Of a DNA stretch of 64,000 bases, positions 45,233 through 55,300 are shown one piece after another. The DNA comes from Bacteroidota bacterium (GTDB lineage: Bacteria > Bacteroidota > Bacteroidia > B-17B0 > Aurantibacillaceae), in NCBI GenBank assembly GCA_013297775.1, contig JAAFIL010000004.1, positions 1-64,000 of the forward strand. The letters run 5' to 3'. A model generated the notes under the pieces. The model did no database searches and was not told where the DNA came from. It saw nothing but the letters and a program-made list of their open reading frames with translations. The translations under genes were made by a program, and so were the position numbers. Within the stretch, counting starts at the first letter, position 1; every line of letters starts with the position of its first letter.

Positions 45233-46225
45233 ATGAAAGAGGATAGCAGTTTTATTATTTACAACAATCCCAATGGTGAAGTTAAAGTAGATGTTTTTGT
45301 GGAAGGTGAAACCGTTTGGCTCACCCAAAAAAGCATGGGCGAACTTTTTGGTGTAACAAAAAAAACCATTAGCGAACATTTGGGAAATATATTCGGAAGT
45401 AATGAGTTGTTAAAAGAAGCAACTGTCCGGAATTTCCGGACAGTTCAACAAGAAGGCCTTCGTGCGGTTAACAGAGATTTGGAATATTACAATCTTGATG
45501 CCATCATTTCGGTTGGTTACAGGGTAAACTCTGCCAAAGCGACCCAATTTAGAATTTGGGCCACACAAACGCTTAAGGAATACATTATTAAAGGTTTTGT
45601 TTTAGACGATAACCGACTAAAACAGGGGCAAACTCTTTTTGGTAAAGATTATTTCAAAGAATTACTCCGAAGGGTTCGTTCCATCCGAGCCAGCGAACGT
45701 AGAATATACCAACAAATAACCGATATCTTTGCTGAGTGCAGTATTGATTATGACAAGCATTCAGACATTACAAAAAACTTTTATGCCATGGTTCAAAACA
45801 AATTTCACTTTGCCATTACAGGAAAAACAGCCGCTGAAATTATACACCAATGCGCAAATAAAGAGAAAGATAATATGGGGCTTAGTACATGGAAAAATGC
45901 ACCAGATGGTCGAATAATAAAAACAGATGTAATTGTAGCAAAAAACTATTTGCAGGAAAAAGAAATTAGCCAATTGGAAAGAACGGTAACTGGCTATTTT
46001 GATTACATAGAAGGTTTGATAGAAAGAGAAAATACCTTTACAATGGAGCAATTGGCAGATAGCGTAAATAAGTTTCTAACTTTTAATGAATATAAACTAC
46101 TACAAGGTAAAGGTAGAATTTCTAAACTTCAAGCAGATAAAAAAGCCGTAAAAGAATATGATGCGTTTAACAAAACTCAAAAAATAATTTCGGACTTTGA
46201 CAAAGAGTTAAAAAAGAAGTTATGA
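45233..46225 (+). CDS. RhuM-family protein
   Basis: A 330-aa protein of the RhuM family (virulence RhuM/ KilA-N-like accessory genes, often in mobile or abortive-infection-like contexts). Landmarks are VWLTQKSMGELFGVTKKTISEHLGNIF (a helix-turn-helix-like start; only the pattern is given), YYNLDAIISVGYRVNS and FRIWATQTLKEYI. The gene carries a 25-bp perfect palindrome at 45421-45445. It stands alone between a natural-product operon and cell-wall genes and probably arrived by transfer. A terminator follows. Confidence 0.85.
   Translation: MKEDSSFIIYNNPNGEVKVDVFVEGETVWLTQKSMGELFGVTKKTISEHLGNIFGSNELLKEATVRNFRTVQQEGLRAVNRDLEYYNLDAIISVGYRVNSAKATQFRIWATQTLKEYIIKGFVLDDNRLKQGQTLFGKDYFKELLRRVRSIRASERRIYQQITDIFAECSIDYDKHSDITKNFYAMVQNKFHFAITGKTAAEIIHQCANKEKDNMGLSTWKNAPDGRIIKTDVIVAKNYLQEKEISQLERTVTGYFDYIEGLIERENTFTMEQLADSVNKFLTFNEYKLLQGKGRISKLQADKKAVKEYDAFNKTQKIISDFDKELKKKL
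45421..45445. repeat. Perfect 12-bp inverted repeat within rhuM
   Basis: AACTGTCCGGAA-T-TTCCGGACAGTT is a perfect palindrome with a one-base centre. It encodes part of TVRNFRTVQQEG just before the NRDLEYYNLDAIIS block. It is GC-richer than its surroundings. Confidence 0.9.
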
Positions 46226-46228
46226 GTT

Positions 46229-46255
46229 ATAGGTTATGAAAGAAACCTATTTTTT
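46229..46255 (+). terminator. Rho-independent terminator after rhuM
   Basis: ATAGGTT (46229-46235) pairs with AACCTAT (46244-46250) around an 8-base loop and is followed by a run of T. It starts a few bases after the rhuM stop at 46225 and before the convergent phosphoesterase gene. Confidence 0.6.
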
Positions 46256-46282
46256 ATCTTTGTCTCAGCTAAAGATCCAGCA

Positions 46283-46789
46283 TTACCCCTCTCCAGCCCG
46301 CTTACCCAATTCAATGACTTCTAATTGTTCAATTTTTGCTTCGTGGATGTTGAAACGTAATGCTGTTTTTACAATATGAAAACCATGCACCCCGCAAGCA
46401 CCCGGGTTCATGCACAAAACTTGATAGGCTTTATCGTAAGCCACTTTTAAAATATGCGAATGCCCACAAATAAATAAATTGGGCTGCTCGCTCACCAACA
46501 ATTGTTTAATACGTGTCGGGAATTTGTCTGGATAGCCGCCAATGTGGGTCATCACTATTTTAATACCTTCGCATTCAAATATTAAGTTTTCAGGAAAACG
46601 CACCCGAATAGCCGCCGAGTCTATGTTTCCATACACCGCTCGAAATGGTTTTAATTGCTCAAACGTATTGGCAACGCTTACTTCGCCTATATCGCCGGCG
46701 TGCCAAATTTCGTCGCACGCACTTATGTATTTGAGTAAGCGTGGCTCTACATAGCTGTGTGTATCGGCTATTAAAAGAATTTTTTTCAA
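46283..46789 (-). CDS. YfcE-type metallophosphoesterase
   Basis: A 168-aa calcineurin-fold phosphodiesterase: LLIADTHSY, WHAGDIGEVSV, AVYGNIDS, VMTHIGGYP and ICGHSHILK provide the five metal-binding blocks. It resembles the YfcE/MJ0936 group acting on small phosphodiesters. It overlaps the mpl gene by 4 bases. Confidence 0.92.
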   Translation of the reverse strand: MKKILLIADTHSYVEPRLLKYISACDEIWHAGDIGEVSVANTFEQLKPFRAVYGNIDSAAIRVRFPENLIFECEGIKIVMTHIGGYPDKFPTRIKQLLVSEQPNLFICGHSHILKVAYDKAYQVLCMNPGACGVHGFHIVKTALRFNIHEAKIEQLEVIELGKRAGEG

Positions 46790-48150
46790 TGCAGTTCTAG
46801 GGCTAATTGAGCAAAATCAATTCCATCAAAATTACCGCTGCTCATCATGAGCAATACTTTATCTTGCCAGTGTTGTTGTTTTAAATAATTCACAACATCG
46901 GCACTTAGGGTAAACACTTTTAAATCGCTGCGCTTAAAGGCATCCATCACTTGCGAAACCGAAATTTCTTTTAATTTTTTATGGCTAATGGTGTGTGGAT
47001 TAAAATAAACAATGGCTTCGTTAGCCGCATCCATGGCACCTTCGTACTCGTTTAAAAAAGTTTCGTTTAAACTACTAAAGGTGTGTAACTCCATGCAAGC
47101 AATGGTGTAACGGTTGGGGAATTGTTGCCTAACCGCTTGCGTGGTGGCTTTTAACTTGCTGGGCGAATGGGCAAAATCTTTAAAAAAATGAAAACTGTTG
47201 CCTTTATGAACCAACTCTAAACGTTTGGCAGCTCCTTTAAAACTTTGGATAGCCTTATAAAAGTGCGTTGGAGTTATTCCAATTTGCGCACAGGCCAATT
47301 GCGCAGCTTTTAAATTCATTAAATTATGATTGCCAAAAATAAGTAAAGGAATGGCCGTTTCGCCCGCTAATAAATACGTTGTACCCGCTTCAATTTTGTT
47401 GGGTGGAACAGAATAAGGATGTTTATTGGTGTTGGCAATGCTTGCGTTGTTTTCGGCAATTTGTTTTAAAACGCTATCCGTTTCGCAATACACCAAATGC
47501 CCATTGGGTTCAATCAAATTAATAAACGTATTAAACTGTTCAACGTAATTATCGAATGTTGGAAAAACGTTAATGTGGTCCCAAGCAATGCCACTGATAA
47601 TGGCAATGTTAGGTTTATAAAGGTGAAACTTAGGTCGGCGATCGATGGGCGAAGCTAAATACTCATCGCCTTCGATTATGGCGTAGCGCGCTGTTTTCGA
47701 AAAACGTACCATGGTGCTAAAGCCCTCTAATTGTGCGCCTACTAAATAATCGGTTTCGATGCCTAAGGTGTGCATCACATGTAAAATCATGGCGGTTATG
47801 GTTGTTTTACCATGACTGCCACCAATCACAATCCGTTGTTTATCTTGCGTTGCTTGGTAAATGTATTCGGGATACGAATAAACTTTTAAGCCCAATTGTT
47901 TGGCTCGCAAGAGTTCGGGATTATCTTCGCGAGCGTGCATACCTAAAATAACAGCTTCTAATTCTGAGTTAATTTTTTCGGGAAACCAACCCATTTGCTC
48001 TGGTAACAATCCAGCCTTGGCCAGCCTACTGCGGCTAGGTTCATTAATTTCATCATCGCTTCCACTTACACTAAAGCCTTTTTCGTGAAGGGCCAAAGCC
48101 ATGTTGTGCATGGCACTTCCTCCAATCGCAATTAAATGTATTTTACTCAT
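46786..48150 (-). CDS. mpl: UDP-MurNAc:murein-peptide ligase (Mpl)
   Basis: A 454-aa Mur-family ligase that joins recycled tripeptide (L-Ala-gamma-D-Glu-meso-DAP) to UDP-MurNAc. The N-terminal Rossmann start HLIAIGGSAMHNMALAL, the P-loop GGSHGKTT, EGDEYLAS and KDFAHSPSKLKAT distinguish it from MurC and fit Mpl. Co-encoded with the phosphoesterase through a 4-base overlap. Confidence 0.92.
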   Translation of the reverse strand: MSKIHLIAIGGSAMHNMALALHEKGFSVSGSDDEINEPSRSRLAKAGLLPEQMGWFPEKINSELEAVILGMHAREDNPELLRAKQLGLKVYSYPEYIYQATQDKQRIVIGGSHGKTTITAMILHVMHTLGIETDYLVGAQLEGFSTMVRFSKTARYAIIEGDEYLASPIDRRPKFHLYKPNIAIISGIAWDHINVFPTFDNYVEQFNTFINLIEPNGHLVYCETDSVLKQIAENNASIANTNKHPYSVPPNKIEAGTTYLLAGETAIPLLIFGNHNLMNLKAAQLACAQIGITPTHFYKAIQSFKGAAKRLELVHKGNSFHFFKDFAHSPSKLKATTQAVRQQFPNRYTIACMELHTFSSLNETFLNEYEGAMDAANEAIVYFNPHTISHKKLKEISVSQVMDAFKRSDLKVFTLSADVVNYLKQQHWQDKVLLMMSSGNFDGIDFAQLALELH

Positions 48151-48296
48151 ACTTGAAAATTACTCGAAAAAAAAATCTGTTTTTTTAAATTTGACGTAAA
48201 TTAAACACAATGGCGTGTTTATTTCTTAACGAAATAATTTTTGTAAAGACATATAAAAATCGGTTGAATAGCCCTTTATTTTAACGCTAAGATTTG

Positions 48297-48304
48297 TACT
48301 TTTG
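48297..48304 (+). promoter_or_regulatory. Predicted -7 box before the paralogue cluster
   Basis: TACTTTTG (TAnnTTTG type) lies 18-25 bases before the ATG at 48322. A TTG at 48264 is further up than the usual spacing, so the -33 element is weak. Confidence 0.45.
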
Positions 48305-48321
48305 CACTTTATATAAATGAA

Positions 48322-48729
48322 ATGGAATTTTTCAAAAATCGCTTTTTTACAGTAACAGAAATAAAACCTAATTTATTTGAATACGAGATTCACGGCGTTG
48401 AACCTACCGACCAAGAAGTGAACGAATGGATAGGTATCGTTGAAAAAATATTAGCAGAACGCCAACGTGTAGCTAGTATTTATCAAATGGCCAATATGAA
48501 ATTTTTAAAATCGGATCATCGAATTATGATTGGAAATTGGCTTAAAAAAGAGTCGGTAAACATCCGCACAAAAACCATTGCGGTGGGTTATTGCACCGAT
48601 AGTGTTTTAGGTAAAATGGTTTTGAGTGGCATTTTTTTAGTTCAAAAACCGGAGTTCCCTTACATGACTTCGACCAATAAAGAAGATGTTTTAAAATGGA
48701 TTGACGAACAAATGCAAAACGAAAAGTAA
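48322..48729 (+). CDS. Uncharacterised paralogue 1 of 3
   Basis: A 135-aa soluble protein, first of three tandem paralogues. Shared core: FFKNRFFTV at the start, then EPTDQEV, IYQMANMKFLKSDHRIMIGNW, TKTIAVGYCTDSVLGKMVLSGIFLVQKP and a C-terminal STN-x2-(D/E)-x3-W helix. The pattern suggests an alpha/beta fold such as STAS/SpoIIAA-like, but I do not recognise a named family. A TACTTTTG promoter box precedes it. Confidence 0.75.
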   Translation: MEFFKNRFFTVTEIKPNLFEYEIHGVEPTDQEVNEWIGIVEKILAERQRVASIYQMANMKFLKSDHRIMIGNWLKKESVNIRTKTIAVGYCTDSVLGKMVLSGIFLVQKPEFPYMTSTNKEDVLKWIDEQMQNEK

Positions 48730-48775
48730 ATACAAGCGAACAAGCACTACTTAATTTTTAATATTTTTTTATTTT

Positions 48776-49195
48776 ATGATGTACCACTTTAAAAACCGAT
48801 TTTTTGAGTTAAAAGAATTAAAACCCAATTTTTTTGAATGTACCATATCTGCAGTAGAGCCTACCGATGCAGAGGTAAAAGACTTTTTGAATGAGTCGGA
48901 TAAGATTTTAAAAGATTATAACCATATAGGCACCATTTACCAATTAGAAAACATGAAGTTGCTAAAAGCTGATCACCGCATTGCCATTGGTAATTGGACT
49001 AAAAAAAATAACGAACTCATTAAGCAAAAAACTGTTTGTGTAGGATATAAAACAGATAGTATCTTAGGTAAAATGGTGCTCAATGGTATTTTTATTATTC
49101 AAAAGCCTGTGTTTCCCTATTTAATTTCGACTAACGAAGCCGAAATTTTAGCGTGGATGGATAAACAATTTCTAGAATCGAAAATAGGAGTTTAA
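48776..49195 (+). CDS. Uncharacterised paralogue 2 of 3
   Basis: A 139-aa protein closely similar to its neighbours. It shares FKNRFFELKELKPNFFE, AVEPTDAEV, IYQLENMKLLKADHRIAIGNW and VCVGYKTDSILGKMVLNGIF. It is closer to copy 3 (WTKKNNELIK-x-KT in both) than to copy 1. Another ATG follows the first, so the start could be one codon later. Function unknown; probably expressed with copy 1. Confidence 0.75.
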   Translation: MMYHFKNRFFELKELKPNFFECTISAVEPTDAEVKDFLNESDKILKDYNHIGTIYQLENMKLLKADHRIAIGNWTKKNNELIKQKTVCVGYKTDSILGKMVLNGIFIIQKPVFPYLISTNEAEILAWMDKQFLESKIGV

Positions 49196-49222
49196 TAATT
49201 GTAGATAAATTAAATAATAAGT

Positions 49223-49633
49223 ATTTATTTTAAAAACCGAGCTTTTGAAATTAAAGAAACTAAACCTAGTTTCTTTGAGTACGTTAATTTTGGATACGAT
49301 TCAACAGACCAAGAGGTTCTTGACTTCATCAACATTCTCGATAAAATTTTAGCCGTGCGCGAGCGAACCGCTACTATTTATCGAATTGAAAACATGAAAT
49401 TTTTGAAAGCTGACCACCGCATTCAAATTGGTAATTGGACTAAAAAAAATAACGAGTTGATTAAGAAAAAAACCATTTGTGTAGGCTATAAAACCGATGG
49501 TGTTTTAGGGAAGATGGTGTTAAGCGGTATTTTCCTAATTCAAAAGCCACTTTATCCATATTTAGTTTCGACCAATGAAACCGAAATTTTAAATTGGATG
49601 GAAGAACAAATCCAAAAAGAAGGAAAAGGTTAG
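49223..49633 (+). CDS. Paralogue 3 of 3, no ATG start
   Basis: The third copy reads without interruption from 49214 to 49633 and aligns along its length with copies 1 and 2: IYFKNRAFEIKETKPSFFE, STDQEV, then IYRIENMKFLKADHRIQIGNW. Where the others have ATG there is ATT (49223), with ATA ATA AGT before it and a stop at 49211. It may start at ATT, start internally at GTG 49355 (giving 92 aa), or be silent. The body shows no frameshift or stop, so decay is recent or a rare start is used. Confidence 0.6.
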   Translation: MYFKNRAFEIKETKPSFFEYVNFGYDSTDQEVLDFINILDKILAVRERTATIYRIENMKFLKADHRIQIGNWTKKNNELIKKKTICVGYKTDGVLGKMVLSGIFLIQKPLYPYLVSTNETEILNWMEEQIQKEGKG

Positions 49634-49750
49634 TTATAACTCAAATCAGTATAATAAGGCAACGTGTATGTTCGGTAGGTAAAACAACTTCGCATTAAAC
49701 ACTTTTTCAACATTTGACTTCTTAAAACAAACTTTGCATCTTTGAAATAT

Positions 49751-49997
49751 ATGCCACGGTACTTGTTATTTTTGGGTGGAGACTTTTCTTTTATTCTAAC
49801 GAAAGTTTCGAACCCATCCCTATTCACGCTGAAAAGGTGATACGGAATGTAAGTTTTGGCTCCTAGTTGATGCGTTTGAAATCAAAGAAGCTTTTGCTTA
49901 TAACATGACACCCGCAGCAACAAGAGAAATAAAGAAAATAATTTACCAGCATTTTGACTTACTTATTGACTCTTGGAATACCTACTTTAAAAAATAA
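49751..49997 (+). pseudogene. Frameshifted DUF4160 gene
   Basis: Reading in three successive frames gives MPRYLLFLG, then WRLFFYSNESFEPIPIHAEK, then DTECKFWLLVDAFEIKEAF...NTYFKK-stop. This is the DUF4160 pattern (MP..LRF.G.RFFFYSNE..EP.HIHVEKGD). Single bases are missing near 49775 and near 49837. The gene lies 3 bases before an intact DUF2442 gene, the usual partner. A sequencing error is possible but would have to occur twice in 60 bases. Confidence 0.78.
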
Positions 49998-50000
49998 ATT

Positions 50001-50231
50001 ATGATTGTAACGCTTACCATACAAGACATTGCCTTCGATAAAGACACAATGGGTTTAATAATTGACGGGAAACTTATTAAAGTTGTTCTCGACAAAGTTT
50101 CGTCAAAATTAAAAGCCGCTAATGAGTTCCAGCGAAAATTCTTTAAAGTGTCACCTTCGGGTTACGGCATTCATTGGCCACTTATAGACGAGGACTTATC
50201 TGTGGAAGCCATTCTAAAAATAGCAACTTAA
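50001..50231 (+). CDS. DUF2442 family protein
   Basis: A 76-aa protein with the DUF2442 end KVSPSGYGIHWPLIDEDLSVEAIL. DUF2442 and DUF4160 genes are usually adjacent and behave like toxin-antitoxin or small regulatory pairs in many bacteria. Here the DUF4160 partner upstream is frameshifted while this gene is intact, 3 bases after it. Confidence 0.82.
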   Translation: MIVTLTIQDIAFDKDTMGLIIDGKLIKVVLDKVSSKLKAANEFQRKFFKVSPSGYGIHWPLIDEDLSVEAILKIAT

Positions 50232-50380
50232 CTAAGAAGACCAACACGCACGCAGCACAGTTTTGGGGTTTAACTAAAGTTTATGTAAATAAATAGCGTT
50301 CTGTTTCATAGAGCTTTTAGGATCTGCAAGTAACCCGTTAAAACCCTTATTACATACATGGTATTAATTTAAAACTTACA

Positions 50381-50971
50381 ATGAAATCAATTATTTGTAT
50401 TTACTTATTTAGTTTGCTTTTATTAAGTGGTAAAGCACAACAAAAAGCGGTTGCCAATGGCGATATTATTTTTATTCAACACTCATCTGGGCAAGGAAAA
50501 GCCATTCAACTGGCTACGAAAAGTAAATTTACACATGTAGGTATTTTATTTATCGAAAATGGTAAACCCATGGTATATCATGCTGTTGAACCTGTAAAAG
50601 TAAATTCACTTGCTGAGTTTATTGCCATGAGCGAAGATGGACGTTATGAAATTAAACACTTAAAGAATAAAGCGCAGCTAACAGATGCCGCCATTGCACA
50701 AATGCTAAAAGAAGCCAAATCGAAACTCGGTACGCATTACGACTTGGCCTTTAATTGGAGTGATGAAGAATTGTATTGCAGCGAATTTGTTTGGAAACTT
50801 TATTTTAACGCTCTTAAACTCGAACTTGGGGCTTTAAAACCTTTAAAAGACTTCGATTTAAGTCATCCAATTGTAAAAGCCTTAATGGAAAAGCGATACG
50901 GTAAACAAATTCCACTCAACGAAAAAATGATTTCGCCAGGCGATATGTTTAGCAGCAGTTTATTAGAATAA
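50381..50971 (+). CDS. YiiX-like NlpC/P60-type hydrolase
   Basis: A 196-aa exported protein with a signal peptide (ending LSGKAQ). It is of the YiiX/YebB permuted papain-like family: GDIIFIQHSSGQGKAIQLAT, FTHVGILF (catalytic histidine) and LYCSEFVWKLY (catalytic cysteine). Such proteins are thought to cleave amide or lipid-ester bonds in the envelope. It stands alone before sodA. Confidence 0.87.
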   Translation: MKSIICIYLFSLLLLSGKAQQKAVANGDIIFIQHSSGQGKAIQLATKSKFTHVGILFIENGKPMVYHAVEPVKVNSLAEFIAMSEDGRYEIKHLKNKAQLTDAAIAQMLKEAKSKLGTHYDLAFNWSDEELYCSEFVWKLYFNALKLELGALKPLKDFDLSHPIVKALMEKRYGKQIPLNEKMISPGDMFSSSLLE

Positions 50972-51020
50972 TGCTTCACAAGGTAAATTTTTCAAAAAAT
51001 TAAAGCTATTCTTTTATTCC

Positions 51021-51054
51021 TTGTCGTAAAAGGAAAACAAAAAGCGTAAATTTG
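51021..51054 (+). promoter_or_regulatory. Predicted promoter of sodA
   Basis: TTG at 51021-51023 and TAAATTTG at 51047-51054, spaced by 23 bases, match the Bacteroidota pattern. The ATG of sodA follows 20 bases after the box. Confidence 0.55.
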
Positions 51055-51074
51055 AGCTTACTAAAAATTATATT

Positions 51075-51686
51075 ATGGCTTTTGAATTACCCAAATTAAA
51101 TTACGCGCCTAATGCGCTCGTACCACATATTGATGAAAAAACCATGGAAATTCACCACGGCAAACACCATCAAGCCTACGTTACTAACTTAAATAACGCC
51201 ATTGCTAACACCGATGCCGAAAAATTAAGTATTGAAGAAATTTGTAAAACTATTTCTAAATACCCGATGCCTGTAAGGAACAACGGGGGCGGGCATTACA
51301 ACCACACGCTGTTTTGGGAAATTATGTCGCCAACAGGTGGTGGAATACCCACTAACGAAATTGGAAAAGCCATTGAAGCGGAATTAGGTGGATTTGAAAA
51401 TTTCAAGAAAGATTTTTCAAATGCTGGTGCAACCCGCTTTGGAAGCGGTTGGGCTTGGTTGTGCGTTAAAGCCGATGGTAAATTATGCGTTTGCTCAACC
51501 CCTAATCAAGATAATCCGTTAATGGATATTGCCGATTGCAAAGGCACGCCTATTTTGGGAATGGATGTATGGGAACACGCTTATTACCTTAATTATCAAA
51601 ACCGTCGCCCCGATTATATGAATGCGTTTTTTAACGTCATCAACTGGTCGAAAGTGAACGAATTATACTTAGCCGCCAAAAAGTAA
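51075..51686 (+). CDS. sodA: Superoxide dismutase, Fe/Mn type
   Basis: A 203-aa Fe/Mn superoxide dismutase. H27 in [13 protein letters not shown], a histidine in HYNHTLFW, and the [18 protein letters not shown] segment with D and H supply the metal ligands. Metal choice between Fe and Mn is not clear from sequence alone. Cytoplasmic, no signal peptide. A promoter and a terminator flank it, so it is monocistronic. Confidence 0.95.
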   Translation: MAFELPKLNYAPNALVPHIDEKTMEIHHGKHHQAYVTNLNNAIANTDAEKLSIEEICKTISKYPMPVRNNGGGHYNHTLFWEIMSPTGGGIPTNEIGKAIEAELGGFENFKKDFSNAGATRFGSGWAWLCVKADGKLCVCSTPNQDNPLMDIADCKGTPILGMDVWEHAYYLNYQNRRPDYMNAFFNVINWSKVNELYLAAKK

Positions 51687-51711
51687 CAACACATTGTTTA
51701 CTTAATTTTTT

Positions 51712-51739
51712 AAAAGGGATTCATTCGTGATGTCCCTTT
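51712..51739 (+). terminator. Terminator after sodA
   Basis: AAAAGGGA at 51713-51720 pairs with TCCCTTTT at 51733-51740, with an inner TCA/TGA pair, followed by T-rich sequence. It lies 26 bases after the sodA stop. Confidence 0.65.
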
Positions 51740-51753
51740 TTTACTTTTGTATT

Positions 51754-52200
51754 ATGCGATACCTTGTATTCTTTTTCGTAACATTTATTTTTAGCTATTC
51801 GTCTTGGGCCAACTGCGACAGCATTTACTATTTAGACAGTAATTGTATTAGCGTTGATACGGCAGGTTTTTCAGAACTACAAACATCAGAAAACGCGTTG
51901 CAATATACACTTCATGTAAAACAAAAACGTCCCAATCCACTGCTATTACTCTTTAAAAAAAAACAACGTACGAATAAAAAAATAACGGCCGCTATTTTAG
52001 CGTTCCCTTTTCCTTTTGGCATTGTTGGGCTTCATCGCATTTACCTTGGCACTGCACCTTACGTGCCAGTTGTGTATATAGCCAGCTTGGGCGGTGTTTT
52101 TGGCATTTTACCATTTATAGATTTTTGTGTGATTGCTTTAGATAAAAACATTGAACGCTACAAAGAAAACAAGAAGGTATTTATGTGGGTAAATCCTTAA
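51754..52200 (+). CDS. TM2-domain membrane protein
   Basis: A 148-aa protein from ATG 51754 with a signal peptide (MRYLVFFFVTFIFSYSSWA). The C-terminal half is a TM2 domain: two hydrophobic helices around GLHRIYLG, with IPFIDF-like LPFIDFCVI after. Upstream GTG/ATG codons at 51727 and 51730 fall inside the sodA terminator, so they are unlikely starts. Function unknown. Confidence 0.75.
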   Translation: MRYLVFFFVTFIFSYSSWANCDSIYYLDSNCISVDTAGFSELQTSENALQYTLHVKQKRPNPLLLLFKKKQRTNKKITAAILAFPFPFGIVGLHRIYLGTAPYVPVVYIASLGGVFGILPFIDFCVIALDKNIERYKENKKVFMWVNP

Positions 52201-52359
52201 AAAAATTCTATTTATTGCTCAATTAGCGACCGTTTACTTTTTAATAAATCGTTTTAAACAATTATTATGATATTTTGTTGAGTAAAATCTAGTTTTTTTT
52301 GAGTGAAAAATTGTTAAATCTGATTTTTACGAGGTACATTAGGGAAAATTACTTACCCC

Positions 52360-55300
52360 ATGAAAAAAAGTTTAGTTTTAAGTAGATTGTGCATTTTATT
52401 TTTCGTTTTTCTTTTCCAAAATAATTTTTCACAAAAAAATGTAGAGGCCGCTCGGTTAAAAATAACCAATATGGTATTTGATACTGACTCGTTGCAAGGT
52501 TTTGACGAGGACGTTTATAAAAGTATGGCTTTAGCTAGTGGCTTTTATGGGTACGAATACAAAACGTTTATGAACAGGGCTAAACGCGCTTACATTAATC
52601 GTAAATATGCCATTTATCCCAACGCCAGTGCTTTTAAGCCTTACAATCCTAACTCTGGGCAACCCAATATTTTAGGCTTACCTTGCGTTAACGAAGGCTT
52701 CGAGGCCTCTCCCAATGTTCCATTTACAACAGTTCCGCAAGGCGGTGTACCCTCAATTCCATCAGGGTGGACAGGCTCGCAAGGTCAAAATGGTCAATGG
52801 GATCCGACTTATACCTTTTACTACAATACCTGTAGCGTAAGTGCCATGCCCAATTCATTTTTTTCGATGACACCAACCGAAATGTGGGTGAGGCAAACGC
52901 CTATTGCCGACCCTAATTTTCCAGGGGGTATTCCTAACTCGCCTTTAGGTGGCACCCGCGTGATGCAACTTAACGATAATATTGCTTTATCTGGCGAAAT
53001 TTCTCGTATTACGCAAACCTTTCCTGTAACTTCTAACAATGCCCTATTTCAATTTGCTTATGCCGCTTGTTTCGACGGTACTGGGCATAGTTGTTGTGAT
53101 CAACCTTTTCTTAACATTAAAGTAAAAAATTGTTCTAATGTTACTTTATCGTGTCCGCAAGTTTCGGTGGTAGCCTCTGGAGCCTATTGTACCGCAGGTA
53201 CACCGGGCTTTGCCACCAATTCGTCTGGTTATCTTTACCGCAACTGGACCGTTCAATCCATTGACTTAACGCCCTACATTGGTTCGTGTGTAACCATCGA
53301 AGTGGCCGTTGGCGATTGCACAGGTTGGGCACATTTTGGGTATTGTTATTTCGATGCCTTATGTTCACCCATGAATATTGTTGTAAATGGCACTTCGTTC
53401 CCAGCCGGAACAGCCGCTTCTACGGTTGCTGCCTGTGGAGCGTCGAGTGCTACCATGACGGCACCTCCAGGTTTAGGCCCTTACACTTGGAATGGTCCAG
53501 GCGGATCGGGAGTAACCAATAATTCTAACCAAACTGTATCTAGTACGGTTGCAGGTACTTATACGTTAAGTATGAATCCTCCTGGATCGTGTGCCCCTAT
53601 TGTAAAATTTGTAACTCTTGTGTTTCCTCCTCCCGTTTCAGCGGCATTTAATAATACCAACGCCTGTAATGTTTTTACTTTTAATCACACAGGTACAATT
53701 CCTTCTACACAATCTTATTCCTTTGCTGGGGTAGGTGCACCGCCTGGTTTTACAACAACAGCAACTAGCACCGCCGTTACTTTTCCAACAACGGGTAATT
53801 TTACTGTTACACATGTAGTAACCAATACTGCTGGGTGTACGGCAACCGCAACGGCTGTTATAAACGTGCCAACCGCTGTAAACCCAGGTTTTGCTATTCC
53901 ATCGGCTACGCAATGTTTAAATGGTAATAATTTTAGTTTTAATGCGGTTACGATTCCTGGCACGCATAGTTACTCGTTTAGCCCGTCGCTTGGTGCGCCT
54001 GCGGTTGGGTCAAGTGCAAATTACGCAGGTAGCTTTACCGCACCAGGAACTTATACGGTTACGCATAGCTTATCAAATGGTGGTTGCACCTCCTCCACAA
54101 CGGCTATTGTAGTTGTTAATCCTATGCCCAGTTTGATTGCCACGCCAACCAATGCTAATTGCGGCAATAGCAATGGCAGTATCGTTATTAGCAATACATC
54201 TCCCGCTGGACAAACCGCTACCGGTTTTTCTTTAAATGGTGGGGCTATACCTTCTCAAACCGTTATTAATTTAGCGGCTGGCACTTATACTTTAGGAATT
54301 ACAAATAATTTTGGCTGCGCGGTTACAACCGTAACAACCATTACCAATACACCGCCCATTACCAACTTAGCACACACACAGGTTAATCCAGCTTGTGGCA
54401 ATAGTAATGGAAGCATTACATTAGGCTTAGTAACTGGTGGAACGGCACCTTATGTGTTTTCGGTAAATGGAGGCCCATTTATTGCTACGCCACCATTAAC
54501 AAATTTAGCAGCGGGTAACTACACGGTAATTGTTCGCGATGCGTTTAATTGTACGTTTACCAAAGTCATCACGTTAGTAAATACTCCTCCTCCAACGAGT
54601 ATGGGCTTTAATATTTTACCAACCGCTTGTGTTGGCAATAGTGGGGTTATTACTGTAACTAACGTAGTAGGCGGGACTCCAGCTTATAGTTATAGTATTA
54701 ATGGAGTAGCAAGTAGTAGCGTTATGAGTGGTTTATCGGGGGGGACTAAAACCATCACCGTGGCCGACGCCAATGGATGCACGTATAGCACCACAGCTAA
54801 TGTACCTGGTGTTAGCGGGCCTAGTTCGGCAACTGTTATTACCCAAAATGCAGCTTGCGGCAATCCCAATGGTAGCGCAACAGTAACCGCAGTTAACGGC
54901 GGAGTGCCAGGGTATCAGTATTCATTCAATAATGGACCTTTTTCGAGTAATGCTTTTCAAACAGGCTTACCTAGCGGCATTCACACGGTTATTATTCGCG
55001 ATGCTAACTCATGTACATTAAGTGTTACTTTTAACGTAGGCAACACAGGAAGCCCTGTTAGTGCGGTTAGCAACCTTAGTCAAGTAAGTTGTTTTAATGG
55101 AAGCAATGGCAGTTTTAGTATTAACACTGTTGGAGGTACACCAGGCTATAACTACACACTCACCCCCATCGGAACAATTAATAGTACAGGTATATTTAGT
55201 AATTTACCAGCTCAAAGTTATACGGTGAGTGTTAAAGATGCCGTTGGTTGCATTACTACTTTAACAACCACTATTACTCAACCCTCGGCAGTAAGTGTGT

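Noticed and set aside
45141-45245. 34-codon frame overlapping the rhuM start
   Set aside because: Short, without recognisable features, and overlapping a well-supported start.
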